In this document: positions 45,771-60,376 of the stretch, piece by piece
Layout: each line of letters begins with the position of its first letter
Position numbering within the stretch: the first letter of the stretch is position 1
Translations under genes and position numbers: made by a program
Notes under the pieces: generated by a model
Databases searched by the model: none
Told to the model about the DNA's origin: nothing
The model's input: the letters and a program-made list of their open reading frames with translations, nothing else
NCBI RefSeq assembly: GCF_030272615.1
Contig: NC_081411.1
Location: 186,327,949 to 186,391,948, forward strand
Reading direction: 5' to 3'
Length of the DNA stretch: 64,000 nucleotides
Origin: Cryptomeria japonica
Taxonomy: Eukaryota > Streptophyta > Pinopsida > Cupressales > Cupressaceae

Positions 45771-46383
45771 TCTCTCTCTCCTTCTCTCCCTCTCTCTCCC
45801 TCCTTCTTAACCTTGTCCCTTTACGAACTCCCTCCTCTTCTCTTCCTCCCCTTACCTCTTTATCTCCTTCTTCCATAGGTCTCTCACTACCTCCATGTCT
45901 ACCTCTACATCCATCCCCTCTTACTCCTCTCTTTTTTCTTTTGTCTCTCCTCTTCTATCTCCCTCCCCTCTCTAGGTATATCCATCCCTTTCTTCTCTCC
46001 CTCTCTATCTCCCCATCCATACATACCCCCATATATATCTCGCTCCCCCCATTTTGTTATTCTCTCTTCCTCTTGTATCCTCTCTCTCTACATTCTAGGT
46101 CATCAAGTCTCTCTCCCCTCTCTACATTTCTTACTTCCTTCTTTTCCACCTATCTACCTCTGCATCATGTCTCATTACTCACCTCTCTCTCTCCCCCCTC
46201 TATCTATCTCAATCCTCTCTTCTGTCATCTAGGTCTCTCATCTCTCCTTCCCTATATAGTTCTCTCACCTATCTATTTGTCCCCTCTCTAGTTCTCTCCC
46301 TCTCTCTTCTCCTCTATCTCCCTCCCCTTTTACCCCTATTTATTTTTTAACTCTCTCCCCCGACATTTCTATCTTTTCCTCCC
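45771..46383. repeat. CT-rich low-complexity block
   Basis: Degenerate CTCTCYC and CCTC words on the plus strand. The 116-codon open frame here is a Ser/Leu/Pro-rich artefact. Confidence 0.9.
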
Positions 46384-47692
<1,309 letters not shown>

Positions 47693-47705
47693 TTTGGCCC
47701 CCACT
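47693..47705 (-). other. Polypurine tract of element A
   Basis: On the minus strand AGTGGGGGCCAAA lies directly before the 3' LTR. Confidence 0.75.
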
Positions 47706-48049
47706 TTAGTGGGAGTATAAGTGTATGCCAATACTACCGGTAAAGTACAATAAAACAAGATTGAAAGACTTTCACCGCATCAAGGAGGCAAAATACATCG
47801 AGCCCCCAGTGGATTGAGGATCTTAGAACTTTGATTGACATAATAAAATGGAAGATCAAGAGGGAGGAACCATGATTGCAAGTAGTAAGGTTCCCCTTAC
47901 TATGAGTCATGAAAAGCAAGGATACCAAAAATTACAAAGCAAAGCCAAGTTCACTAAGTAACTTTAAGTATTGAGAAGGAAAATATGAGCGAAGTGTATG
48001 CCCCATGTTAAAGTGATCATGCACGCCTTACCAAGAGAGATTGATACAC

Positions 48050-48050
<1 letters not shown>

Positions 48051-48108
<58 letters not shown>
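48051..48108. repeat. GA microsatellite in element A
   Basis: Uninterrupted (GA)n. It lies at the same place in the element as the longer tract at 58803-58881 in element B. Confidence 0.95.
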
Positions 48109-48109
<1 letters not shown>

Positions 48110-48519
48110 ATGTTATCGCAAGGATTTAGCCCCCAATCAAGGAATAAACCCAAGGATAATGAACACAAAACACAAAGCATGAGTTGTTTTCACTTTCCTT
48201 GGGGTCAGTATGCTATATAATAACTCATGTATATCATGTATATATATGCATAGGATAGTCATCATTCCCCAAAGAAAGGAAACTACCTTGGAAGAAAGGG
48301 AACACATGTGTCTTTTGAGTCAACATGAAATAGACAAAGAGATCTCAATGCTTTGCATCATCCTCAAGTAGACATTACTAGGGAAAATAGAAGAACAAGG
48401 ACACGCATAGAAGAATGGTCATGAAAGAGAAAGAAAAGAGAGAGAGAGGTAGACGATCTACAGAGCTAACGTAGCTAGTATAGCATGACATCCACCTCTT
48501 GATCTTGTTGATCACTATT

Positions 48520-49238
48520 TCAGGAAGGCAGGAAACACGCCAGAGGAGCGACACCAAGCACGACAAATGGAGCTATCACAAGATCCAAACAAGGACTATG
48601 CTCATGTGGTAAGTCACTTTGTTCGTTTCTAGGAGGTAGGATTAAGGCTTTGGAAAATTTTGTAGATAAATTTTTGTCAACATCAACATATTCATATTCA
48701 CTATCAGAAGCATTAGGAGTTGTATTTCCATCATTAACAACATTTTTGCCTATTTCTTCATCAAGATTTATAGAAAGAGGAGCTCGAACATGAATAGAAG
48801 TAAAACCATCACATGTTTTTTGCAACTTATGATTTAGAGATTTAGGTTCAACATCTTTCTTAGGAGAAAAGGGAATAATTTCCACTGTTGGATTTTTGGG
48901 AGATTGAATAGTTTGGGGAACAACTTCACGAGCTCGAGCACAACGTCTTCATCGATGTTCTCTTGCACAACAATTCTATCGAGTCTTAGTGGAAGGTTGA
49001 GAAGAAGGAGGAACATTTGTTGAAGGAGGAATATTCGTTGAAGGAGGAATATTCTCATCCTTGGCAATTGGAGGTTTAGGTTGAGCTCTTTTAGGTTGGA
49101 CAAGAGGAGAGGCAAGTCTCTTCTCTCTATAAGAGCAAGGTGGTGGAACTGCACCATATAAAGGAGGAATATTTGGTGTAGGAATGAGACCAAGTCCATC
49201 ATGAGGAAGAGGTATAGGTATAACCTTAGGAGTATAGG
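48520..49238 (-). pseudogene. Element A proline-rich and acidic tail ORF
   Basis: An open frame at 48885-48520 has an acidic, Asp/Ser-rich middle (NASDSEYEYVDVDKNLSTKF) and a hydrophobic end. The region above it (to 49238) encodes Pro-rich text across shifted frames. It is colinear with about 59290-60040 in element B. I recognise no domain. It occupies the place where pol would be expected. Confidence 0.6.
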
Positions 49239-50679
49239 TGATGCCCTCCTAAATGGCACAAGGTTAGTCTAAGATAAAATAACACAAAAACACACAAAAC
49301 ATTAGCGTTAGTCAATCAAAAACTAATCTAAAAAGGCATACCAAAAGAGAGACTACAAGCATGCAAGCATATTTAACTATCAAAGCAAACATGATGAGGC
49401 ATCTCCAAATACCTCCTAACATACTCTTAGTTCCTTCTCCCTTGTTCCTCTCCTCTCCAAGTTCCAAAATAGTGTAGCTCTCAGCAGCTTTTTGCACTAT
49501 GGATGCTTATGGAGGATTGAGATTGTAGTATAGCTCCAACTATGAAATAAAAAGCTAATACTAATGCTTAAAATGATATATTTTAACCAAAATAACAAGA
49601 TATTAGATGATTATGCTAAAAATGCTCTCTAAATGTCTATAGCTTAGATGCATACAAGTTTTCAGGATCTGGATTATGAAGGAATGGGCTCTATTTATAA
49701 GAAAAATGGAGCAATGGATGGCCAGGATTGAAAGGTTTAATCAAGGGTCAAGCTTGAAAGTTGGGGATCCATGTGCTCAATTGACACCAATGAAATGGTG
49801 ACAAATGTCAACATAGGGTTGGGTTGAAAGAAGAGGTTGGAGGCATTAAAGGCCTGAGAAGACCTCATGGTTATCTAAAGGCTAAGGGTCAAGCCTAAAT
49901 TAAGATTATCCACTGGATTAAGAGTTAATCCAAGGATAAACCTTTGTGCAAATGATTAAGAGATAATCATGGTCAAAGCATTAAAGGCTTGATGAGACCC
50001 TTGGGTTGGGTAGAGGTTGAGTCAAAACAAATGTTTTAACCATGTGGAAGGGTTTGGGTTAACCATTAATGGTTTTTGGAGACTTTGGGGATTTAAGTGG
50101 TTGAAAGTTGGAAGCCTTCAATGGTTATCAAAGACTTTGAGGAATTAAGTGGTTGAAGGTTGAAAGCCTTTAATGGTTATCAAAGACTTTTAGACTTTGA
50201 GAAGTGACTCCATTTTGCTTAGGAATGTGACAATAATTAGGGGATGGATTAGGCTAATTAGGAAGGGGTTAGAAGAATCTAGAAGGGGATTAGATTTTGC
50301 AAGTGGATTTGGTGGGTGAGGGAAAATAGGATTTTATTTAAAATAAAAATTCATTTATTTCAATAAATGTGTGCAAGTTGCATTTGTAGGAAAATGCAAG
50401 TGGGGTGGGGATAATGATTTAAATAAATGTTTGATTTAATTTATTTAAAAGAGGAAAAGGGAGATTTTAATTAAATAAAATAGATTTTATTTATTTAATT
50501 GATTGAAATTTGATTTAATGAATTAATTAAAATAAATTGAATAATTTATTTAATTAATAGAAGAATGTTTGGGATGAATTAATTAAATATTAATTTAATT
50601 AATTGATGGCTAGTGGATTTTTAATCAAATAAATACGAAATATTCATTTAATTAAAATGGACAGATTTATGTGACTACA
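49239..50679 (-). mobile_element. Solo LTR (1,441 bp) inside element A
   Basis: Exact ATAGG duplication at 49234-49238 and 50680-50684. On the minus strand it begins TGTAGTCACATAAATCTGTCC and ends AGGAGGGCATCA. A TATA motif (CTTATAAATAGAG) lies near 49692-49704. An array of AT-rich palindromes occupies 50335-50650. It is the same family as 55820-57207 in opposite orientation. Element B lacks it at the matching position (about 59965), confirming insertion after A and B diverged. Confidence 0.94.
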
Positions 50680-50980
50680 ATAGGTATAACCTTAGGAGGG
50701 ATATTATTGTTCTTGTTACGAGAAGGTATAGTTTCATCTATAGGAATAGGTTGGGAATCTTCTTTAGGAGGGAGATTAGTTCTATCCGTTAGAGGAAGAA
50801 CATCATCTTCAAGAATGATGGGACTATCGAGTGTTGGAGTGCAAGGTTGGCTTAAGGATAAGATCATATCTTTCTTCCATTTTTATAACATTGAAAGAGG
50901 GAATCACTTCTTGATGGAAGAGATTGAAAGTGTTGAGGCCAAAAGTAATCAATAGGAATACCTAGGCTTCTTTCAGTTGG

Positions 50981-51603
50981 TCAAAATAAGCTATGGTTGA
51001 AAGTTATGACTTCTCCATTGTGGGGAAATTTCAAACACTTATGGATTGGAGAAGCAATAGCCTTCATGGAAGATAGCCAAGGGTAGTCTAACTTCACATG
51101 GAATTGTTCGGATGAAGGAATAATAACAAAGTTGACATCTATAGATTTAGTGTGAACCTCAATAAGGAGTGTGATAGAGCCAATGGTAGGACAAAAAAAT
51201 CCATCAAATAACTTAACAACCACATTAGTATCATCATAGATTGGTTATGCAAATGTAAAGTATAAAGATATTCTTCAGTGATGACATTAACCATGCAAGA
51301 GGGATCAATAAGCGCACCACAAAAAGGTTTGTCTTGGATCTTCACAACTATGTATAAAGGCCCATCAGGTGCTCTAATGGTCTCACTAGGGTCAAATGTG
51401 ATACATGAATCCTTAGGTGTTTCTTGTTTCTCTACCATATTCACCAAATTTTGAGCCATGGTAGTGAAATTAGAAGGAGAGAAAGAGGTATGTTTGGTCT
51501 CAATCATGTTAGAGGTATGAGAAGGTAAAGGATCAATAAAAATCTTAAGATTTTGATTAGGAGGAGTTACTGATTTGTTTCCCTTGTCAATCACACCTGC
51601 CAC
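50981..51603 (-). pseudogene. Element A protease region
   Basis: Frame 51603-51139 contains SETIRAPDGPLYIVVKIQDK and CGALIDPSCMVNVITEEYL, placed like the retropepsin active site but with DPS in place of DTG or DSG. Frame 51223-50981 continues (VDVNFVIIPSSEQFHV-type text) after a frameshift near 51220. The unusual DPS is shared with element B, so it predates both and may mean a non-catalytic domain. Confidence 0.75.
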
Positions 51604-51824
51604 AAATATAGTATTATTATTAATCAGGTCTTGAATCTTACTTTTTAATGCAAAACATTTCTCAGTATCATGATCAGGTTAATGATGAAATTGACAAAAA
51701 GAGTTATTATCAAAGAGAGGTGAGGCTGCTTTAGAAGAGTCAACTGGTTTTAATGAAGTTTGATAACATTTCTTTGTAACAACTGAGACATGATGATATG
51801 AAAAGATTCATTCAAAGGAGTAAA

Positions 51825-53447
51825 TTATCTTTCTCTTTTGAAAAATATTGAAATAGGAGGCACACCTATTGTAGAATTCACATTGTTGTTGTTGATGGTG
51901 TCATTGAATTTGATGAAGCCTTTATTTAGTTTGAACTTCACAAATGGTTGTTGAGCACTCTCACCCTTATCACTCGGAGCCATAGGAGTCGATTGCTCCA
52001 TTTGACTCACAGTCAGTTGATAATTGTGAAGTGTTGTGCACAACTGCAGAAAGGAAGTAAACTCAGAAAGAATAAGTTTGTCCTTAATATCTTTTGTAAA
52101 TTAGAAATGAAAATTATTTAAATGTCATTATCAAGCACTAGAAAAGAAATTTGAGAACACAAATGCTTATATCTACCAATGAAATCAGTCACTTTTTCTT
52201 TAACACCTTTTTTACAATGCATTAAATCAGTCAAAGTGATTTTAGGACCTATGTTGTTTTGAAATTATTGAATAAAAGCATTTGTTAATTGTTGAAAAGA
52301 AGTATTAGAATAGGAAGGAAAAGAGCAATACCATTGTAAAGCCTTATCTCTTAATGTTCTAGTAAACAATTTGGCAAGCAATTTTGGATCATAAGCAAAG
52401 TCGGTACACAAAGTTTGGAATGTCTTGACATGTGTTAAAGGATCACCTTTTCCATTATAGAGTTCCAACTAAGGGACTTAAACATGTTTAGGAGGGACAA
52501 CTCTAAGAATATCAAGAGAAACTGGGGTCGCAACATCAAATGTGGGCACAGTAAACTTGGATTGATTCATAGAAGTGATTTTTTGTTGCAATGATGACAC
52601 TGTTTGAGCAAGGTTATTAATGGTTGCTTTGGTTAAGGAATTTATGTTAGACATCTTTGATTGAGAAGGTGGTGTGATGTTGTTGAAAGAAGGCATTGAT
52701 TGAGAATAAGGTAGAGGAATACTATGGTAATTAGGCATAGGTGATGATTGAGTAGAAAATGGGACACTAAAAGGAGGGATAGAATGATTGGATGAATTTC
52801 CCCTTGTGTCACATTGATTAATTGAGAGACAAGAGGAATACTTATTGAAGGCATAGATAAAGATGGAGGATTAATTAAGGAAGAGCGATTTCCCCATGAC
52901 TAATGGTTGTAGGTATGCCATTTTGAGTTGATGTAGCCATGATGTTTGAAGTGAAAGTAGGAATGCTAGTCATTGAAGTAGACAAAGGAATAGAATCATT
53001 GATGTTTGTAGAAGGTTGTGAATAACCTAAGTTCTCAACACAACTCTTTATAGGCATGATATTAGAATGAACAATATGAGCAATACCATGCAATATGTCA
53101 ATTCCATTCTTATCACTTTGAATCATGTGCTTTAGACCTTCAATTAATGGAAGAGCTTCACTATTAGGGTATTCTTGGGACATCCATTGTTGAAAGTTGT
53201 CAAATTGATTATCCAATTTTGAAAGTTGATATATGGAAACTCTATTCAAATTTTCTTCTTCATCATTGGAATCATCAATTGGGTAGATAGGGACGTTATT
53301 AGGATGTGAATAATTAGCATTATCCTCATTGAAGAAGTCACCCAAATTAGGCTCCATCTCTTTGGGAATTAAACCTTGGGAAGCCTTAATTCTAATGCTT
53401 CGTCTAGTGGGGATAGTATAGGTAGGACTAATAGTGGTGAAACTCAT
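51825..53447 (-). pseudogene. Element A gag
   Basis: Starts at the ATG at 53447 (MSFTTISPTYTIPTRRSIR). The N-terminal part (190 codons) is Asn/Ser/Ile-rich. Then come a Met/Ser/Pro-rich segment, a coiled-coil-like stretch (NNLAQTVSSLQQKITSMNQ) and a Retrotrans_gag core: LELYNGKGDPLTHVKTFQTL, ALQWYCSFPSYSNTSFQQLT. Frameshifts or stops fall near 52875, 52475, 52265 and 52045. The core matches the Athila/Tat-like gag group. Confidence 0.88.
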
Positions 53448-54574
53448 TCACTATTGAGGAAATTAGAATTTTTGAATTTTGGGATCAAAGTTTGCAAAAT
53501 TGGATAATGCAAAATTCAAGGAAATGATAATTATACAATTTGACCTTTGTGGAAAGAGGAAATGACACAATCTTCAAGAAAATTTATGATAAAAATAAAT
53601 TGAAATTTTAAAATTAGGGGCAATGGGATACCACTTAATTTCAAAATTAAAATTGACAAAATTAAGATTTTTTAAAAATCAGGGCAAATTATAATTGACC
53701 ACTTAACTTTAAATGTTTCCTTGAAAGTTGTGATGTTGAAATTGGGAAGAATATTTTATTTTAGAGGGATCAAAATTTGACAATATCAACCAATTTTTGG
53801 GATTTAAGCAATTAAATATAGTCATAACAGTCTCCCAAAATTTTGGGAAAAAAGTCGAGGAACAGGTTGAAAGTGCACCTAGTACGCCCAACTTTTTTCG
53901 CAAATTTTCAGGGGTGAAAGCTACGATGATTTTAGAGATAACCCCAAAAAATTGATTGATTTTACGAAGTTTAGATAGACTAAATTAAGGTTTGAATGTC
54001 AAAATAGGACCCTATTAGGGTTTTGAAAAAAGATAAGAAATTGGATTGCAAATTTGAAAAAGGTCAAACCTAATGGATAGGGCCACCTTAAATAATATTT
54101 AGAAAATTTAAATTGGTTGAAATTAATTAAAATTTACACAAAATCCAAGTAAATTAGGGTTAGGACCTCACCACTGAATTTAAATTTTGAATTTTGGAAA
54201 AAGGAGTGAAATTGAAAAGTTGAATTTTAGGCAAGAAGACAAATCTGAAAATAGTTTCAAATCTAAAAATTAAATGCAAATCCATTTTTTTGTAAGAGTT
54301 CAAGTTGATTTTTGAAATTAGGGTTTTGACAACCAACCACTTAAATTTGTAAATTTGATTTACAAATTGAATAAGACAATGAAGAAATTGAATTTGACAA
54401 GCAATGCAATTTTCAAAACTAAATTAATAGATAGCAATTTTTGCAAAACACAAGTTCAATTTCAATTTTAACAACTAGGGTTTGATTGAATTAGCTACTA
54501 AGTTTTGTAAATTGCAAGAAAATTTAAACTTGTAAATGAAAAATATGTAATAATTTTGAATATCAAATATGTAA

Positions 54575-54590
54575 GACATCGGGTTCACCA
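54575..54590 (-). other. Primer-binding site of element A, tRNA-Trp type
   Basis: The minus strand TGGTGAACCCGATGTC starts three bases after the LTR end. It pairs with the 3' end of plant tRNA-Trp (ACGTCGGGTTCA plus CCA) with one mismatch. Confidence 0.78.
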
Positions 54591-54593
54591 AAA

Positions 54594-55812
54594 TGTAATG
54601 GGTTGAAAAGGTGATGAGAGGAGATTGAGTGGAAATCTTTACCCTCCTCAAGAAAGGAGTGAAAGTTTCACAAAGGATTCCCTTCAACTTCTCACGCACA
54701 TTACATTTAAAAGAGGGGTTATTGAATTCACTAGATCCAATCTCAATGGAAAGAGATTGAATGCTAAATGAATTGATAATAAATTTAGAAAGTAAAGTAA
54801 CCCTTTTTTAAAATGGACAAGTTGAATTAAGCAATTTGAGACTAAGTATGAAGATGACAAAGAAATGATTATATCTTGAGATAGAGATGCAAGATGAAGT
54901 TGTGCACCTAGAATTAGCAGTGAAATGTCGAGACGAAGCTCCCCTGCAAATTTGAGCGAAAGTTGCCAAGACCATGTTGAAAGTGTACTGGGTCCTCCGA
55001 AAAATCTGCATGTTGAAAAGAGTTTTTCTATCTTTAAAAATGAAGCCTAAACCTGCAATTACAGTTGTGCACCTGCAACCTACACACAGAAAAGAGAGGA
55101 AATGTTGTTGGAATTGGGGGTTTGCCTTTAGGTCAAACCCCAGTTTAGAATTAACCAAATGATGAAAAATACTTGCAAGTAAATGAAAGGAAATGTATGA
55201 AGTAGAATTAACCTCAAGAGAGGATGCAATTGAAATGTAGATAGAGTTGATTGAAAGGATATATGAAATTGAATGTTTTGAATGTTGGTAGGGATCTCCT
55301 CTTCAATGGTTGAATCCTTGACTTGAATGCAACACCTAGCCTTGAAAGGAGACTTAAATTCTCAATGCTTGAAGGGATGCTTTAATGCTTGAATGCTTGA
55401 TGACAATGTCGCTTTGTAATTTCTCCTTATGATCGCTTATGCTTGATTTTTCTTCTTGAACTTATGAAAATAGGAGGGGAAATTCACCTTATATACTTTC
55501 CAACTAGGGATTTTTAACTGATTTTCCATCTTAGGCCGACTTAGGAAAACTCTTTATCGCTCATGATTGATAAGTCCAATGCATAATTTGAATGAAGGGG
55601 ACCCAAAATAGGGCAAGGATAGGAGTGTCATGCCCATGTCTAGCCTAATTCAAGACAAGAAGTGAGAGCAGGTAGTGCGGGGTGCAATAAAATGCAAGTT
55701 TCGAGTGGTATGACCATGTTTCGGGTCTCTAGTCAGGCTTAGGGATTCATCTGCCAATGTGAAGACCCAAATGCAGTCAAAAATTGCAAGGTTGCAATTT
55801 TTTGATGCTATA
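54594..55812 (-). repeat. 5' LTR of element A
   Basis: Colinear with 46507-47692. Its outer end reads GATGCTATA on the plus strand, where the other LTR ends CATGCTACA: a C-to-T change at the last-but-one base. A TATA motif lies near 55492-55500. Confidence 0.92.
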
Positions 55813-55819
55813 TATATAT

Positions 55820-57207
55820 TGTAGTCACACAAATCTGTCCAGCTTAATTAAATAAATATTTTCTATTTATTTGATTAAAAATCCACTAGCCATCAGTTAA
55901 TTAAATAAATATTTAATTAATTCATCTCCAAACATTCTCCTATTAATTGAATAAATTATTCAATTTATTTTAATTAATTCATTAAAACAAAATTCCAATC
56001 AATTAAATAAATAAAATCTATTTATTTAATTAAATCCCCCTATTCCTCTTTTAAATAAATTAAATAAAACATTTATTTAAATCATTATCCCCTCCCCACT
56101 TGCATTTTCCTACAAATGCAACTTGCACACATTTATTGAAATAAATAAATTTTTATTTTAAAATCCTATTTTCCTTCACCCACCAAATCCCCTTGCAAAA
56201 TCTAATCCCCTTCTAGATTCTTCTAACCCCTTCCTAATTAGCTTAATCCATCCCCTAATTATTGTCACATTCCTAAGCAAAATGGAGTCACTTCTCAAAG
56301 ACTCCAAAGTCTTTGAAAAGCATTTAATGCTTTGTATGTTCAACAAAATAACCCCCAAAGTCTTCCAAGACCACTAATGGCTCTTACATGACCATTTATG
56401 GCTCTTACATAACCATTTATGGTTATTTCAAACTTGTCTCCCCAAACATTTATTGTTTTGACCATATTCATCCATTTCGCATTTGCACAAGAATTTATCC
56501 ATTGGATAAAAGCTTTATTCTTTGAATAAAGAGTTTATTCATTCAACCAACCTTGACTTTAACTCCCAAGGTCATGTCAAGCATTAAATGCTTATTCCCT
56601 CTCCTCTCAACCTATCTCACATTGACACTTGTCATCCTGGGATTGGGTTGAAAGCCCTCACATGAATTTGAAATCATTCAATCCTGACCCTTGTTGAGAT
56701 TACTCAATCTCAACCATCCATTGCTCCATTTTTCCTATAAATAGAGCCCATTTCTTCATAATCCAGATCCTGAAAACTTGTATGCATTTAACCTATAGGT
56801 ATTTTAAGAGAGCATTTAGCATAGCAAACTCATGTATTGTCATTTTGGTTAAAAATATATCATTTTAGCATCAATAGCATAGTATTAGCTTTTCATTTCA
56901 TATTTTAAGCACAATACTAAAAATCTCAATCCTCCATAAGCATCCATAGTGCAAAAAGTTGCTGAGAGCTACACTATTTTGGAACTTGGAGAGGAGAGGA
57001 ACAAGGGAGAAAGAAACTAAGAGCATGTTAGGAGGTATTTGGAGATGCCTCATCATGTTTTCTTTGTTAGTTAAATATGCTTTCATGTTTTTAGTGTCTC
57101 TCTTGATATGTCTTTTTAGATTAGTTTTTGATTGACTAACACTAACGATTTTCTGGTTTATTGTGTTGTTTATCATTGACTAACCTTGTCCGTATAGGAG
57201 GGCATCA
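55820..57207 (+). mobile_element. Solo LTR (1,388 bp) in the TA tract between elements A and B
   Basis: TATAT lies on both sides (55815-55819 and 57208-57212). It begins TGTAGTCACACAAATCTGTCC and ends AGGAGGGCATCA. A TATA motif (CCTATAAATAGAG) lies near 56736-56748. At least four AT-rich palindromes occur between 55844 and 56033. It is homologous to 49239-50679, reversed. Confidence 0.93.
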
Positions 57208-57216
57208 TATATATAT

Positions 57217-58428
57217 TGTGATATGGTGAAAAGTGATAAGGGGAGATTAAGTGGAAAGCTTTAGTCCCCTCAAGTGAGGGATGAAAGTTTCACAAAGGAT
57301 TCCCTTCAACTTTTCACACATATTATATTAAAAGAGGCGAACTGAATTCACTGGATCCAATCCCAATGGAAAGAGATTGAATGCTAAGTGAATTGTAGGG
57401 AATTTGGAATGTATTCGGAAAGTAAATTAACCCTCTTTTATAATAGACTAGTTGATTCAAGAAAATTGAGACTAAGCGTAGAAATGACAAAGAAACCATT
57501 ATATCTTGAGATAGATATGTGGGATGAAGATTTGCACCTGGAATTAGCAGTGAAATATCGAGACAAAGCTTCCCTGCAAATTTGAGTAAAAGTTGTTGGG
57601 ACCATGTTGAAGTTGCACCTGGTCCTCCAAAAAATCTGCATGCCGAAAAGGGTTTTTTCGTCTCTAGAAATGAAGCCTAAAACTGCAATTACAGTCATGC
57701 ACCTGCAACCTACACACAAAAAAGAGAGGAAATGTTGTTGGGATTGGGGGTTTGCCTTCAGGTTAAACCCAGTTTTGGAATTAACCAAGTAATTGAAAAA
57801 TGTTGCAAGTAAATGAAAGGAAATGTCTAAAGTAAAATCGACCTCAAGAGAGGATGCAATTGAAATGTTGATGAAATTACTTTAAAGGATATGTGGATTA
57901 GGATGTCTTGGATGTTGATAGAGATCTCCTCTTCAATGGTCAAATCCTTGACTTGAATGGAACATCTAGCCTTGAAAGGAGACTTGAAATACTCAATGTT
58001 TGAATGAATGCTTAATTTTTTTATGATGATAATGGAGACTTCTCGCTTGTTCACCTTACTTTCACTTATTGAACCTTATGCAATTAGGAGGGGAAATTAT
58101 CCTTATATACTTGCCAATTAGGGGTATTTAGCTTATTTTTTGTCTTAGGCCAACATATGAAAACTTTTTCCCACTCACAATTGACAAGCCCAATGCAAAA
58201 TTTGATCAAAGGAGGCCCAAAATAGGGCTAGGACAGGGGCACCACGCCCCTGTCTTGCCCTAATTTAGGATAGACAATGAAAATAAGCAGTGCATAATGG
58301 TAGAAAATGCATGTTTTTAGTGTTTTGAGCATGTCTCAGGTCTTCGATTAGACTTAGGGATTCATCTGCTAATGCAAAGACCCAAATGCGGTTGAAAATT
58401 GCAAGGGTCACAATTTTATGATGCTACA
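57217..58428 (-). repeat. 3' LTR of element B
   Basis: On the minus strand starts TGTAGCATCATAAAATTG and ends CACCATATCACA. It is clearly related to the LTRs of element A but diverged from them. A TATA motif (AAGTATATAAGG) lies near 58112-58123. Confidence 0.92.
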
Positions 58429-58444
58429 TTTATCCCCACTTTAG
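58429..58444 (-). other. Polypurine tract of element B
   Basis: On the minus strand CTAAAGTGGGGATAAA lies directly before the 3' LTR. Confidence 0.7.
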
Positions 58445-58801
58445 TAGGAGTATAGGCGCATGCCAATACTACTAATAAAGTACAAGGAAACAAGATTGAA
58501 ATACTTTCACCAAGTCAAGGAGGCAAGATACACCAAGCTCCCAGTGGACTAAGGATCTTACAACTTCGATTGACAAAGTAAAAGGGAAGATCAAGAGGGA
58601 GAACTATGACTGCAAGTAGCAAGGGTCCTCGTACTATGAGTCATGAAAAGAAAGGATACCAAAAATTACAAAGTAAAGCCAAGTTAACTAAGTAACTCCA
58701 AGTATCAAAAAGGAAAATATGAGTGGAGTGTATGCTCCCATGTTAAAGCAATTGCACATGCCTTATCAAGAGTAGTTTCTTTAAGATAGGATACATCAAA
58801 G

Positions 58802-58802
<1 letters not shown>

Positions 58803-58881
<79 letters not shown>
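58803..58881. repeat. GA microsatellite in element B
   Basis: (GA)n of about 78 bp, counterpart of 48051-48108 in element A. Confidence 0.95.
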
Positions 58882-58882
<1 letters not shown>

Positions 58883-59289
58883 ACATTATCGCAAGGATTT
58901 AGCCCCCAATTGAGGAATAAACCCAAAGATAATGAACAAAATACAAAGCATGAGGTGGATTTTGTTTTCTCGAGGTTAGTTTGTTGTATGATAACTCATG
59001 TATATCATGTATATATATGCATAGAATAGTCTACATTCCCCAAAGAAAGGAAACCCACTATGGAAGAAAGGGAACACATGTGTCTTTTGAGTCAACATGA
59101 AAGAGACCAAAAGAGATCTCAATGCTTTGCATCATCCTCAAGTAGACATCACTAGGGATAACAAATAGAAGAATAGGGCAATAGATAGAGGAATGTTCAC
59201 AAAAGATCAAGAAAGGAGAGAGAGACAGAGGATCTACGATGCTAATGTAACTAGTCTAGCACGACATCCACCTCCCGATCTTGGTGATC

Positions 59290-60376
59290 ATTATTTCAGG
59301 AAGGCAAAAAACACACCAGAGGAGCGACATCGAGCACAATAGATGGAGCTATCACAAGATCCAAATAAGGACTATGCTCATGTGCTAAGTCGCTTTGTTC
59401 GTTTCTAGGAGCTAGGATTAAGGCTTTTGAAAATTCTGTAGATAAATGTTTGTCAACATCAATATATTCATATTCACTATCAAAAGCATTAGGAGTTGTA
59501 TTGCCATCATGAATAACATTTTCACCTATTTCTTCATCAAGATTTATAGAAAGAAGAGATCTAACATGAATACAAGTAAAACCATCACATATTTTTGCAA
59601 CTTATGATTTGGAGATTTAGGTTCAACATCTTACTAAGGAGAAAATGGAATTATGTCAACTATTGGTGTTTTAGGAGATTGAATAGTTTGAGAAACAACT
59701 CCATGAGCTCAAGAATGACGATTTCATCGATGTTCTCTCGCACAATGATTCTGTCAAGTCTTAGCAAAAGGTTGGGAAGGAGGAGGAATCTTCTCATCTT
59801 TGGTAGTTGGATGGTTAGGTTGAGGTCTCTTAGGTTGGATAAGAGGAGAGGCAGGTCTCTTCTCTTTATAAGAGTAAGGAGGTGGAACTGCACCACATAA
59901 AGGAGTAATGTTTGGTGTAGGAAGGAGACCAGGTCCATCATGAGGAGGAGGTATAGGTCTAACCTTAGGAGGAATATTATTGTTCTACTTGGGAGAAGGC
60001 ATAGTTTCATCCATATGAATAGGTTGGGAATCTTCCTCATGAGGTAAATTAGTTTTATTTGTTAGAGGAAGAACTTCATCTTCAAGAATGATAGGAATAT
60101 CAAGTTTTGGATTTCTAGGTTAGCTTAAGGTTAAGATCATCTATTTCTTACATTCTTTAAAGATTGAAAGAGAGCATCACTCCTTGGTGGAAGAGATTAA
60201 AATTGTTGAGGCCAAAAGTAATCAATAGGAACAACTGGGCTCCTTTCGGTTGGTCGAAATAAGCTATGGTTAACAGTTATGATTTCTCCATTGTGGGGAA
60301 ATTTCAAATACTTATGGATTGGAGAAGCAATAGCCTTCATGGAAGATAGCCAAAGGTTACCTAACTTCACATGGAA
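59290..60376 (-). pseudogene. Element B proline-rich tail
   Basis: Decayed counterpart of 48520-49238 and 50685-50980 in element A. The longest minus frame (60040-59660) is one of several shifted frames. No enzyme motif is present. Confidence 0.5.

Noticed and set aside
47693-50980. Hidden reverse transcriptase in element A
   Set aside because: No YxDD, integrase or RNase H motif in any frame. The region aligns with the proline-rich tail of element B plus a solo LTR.
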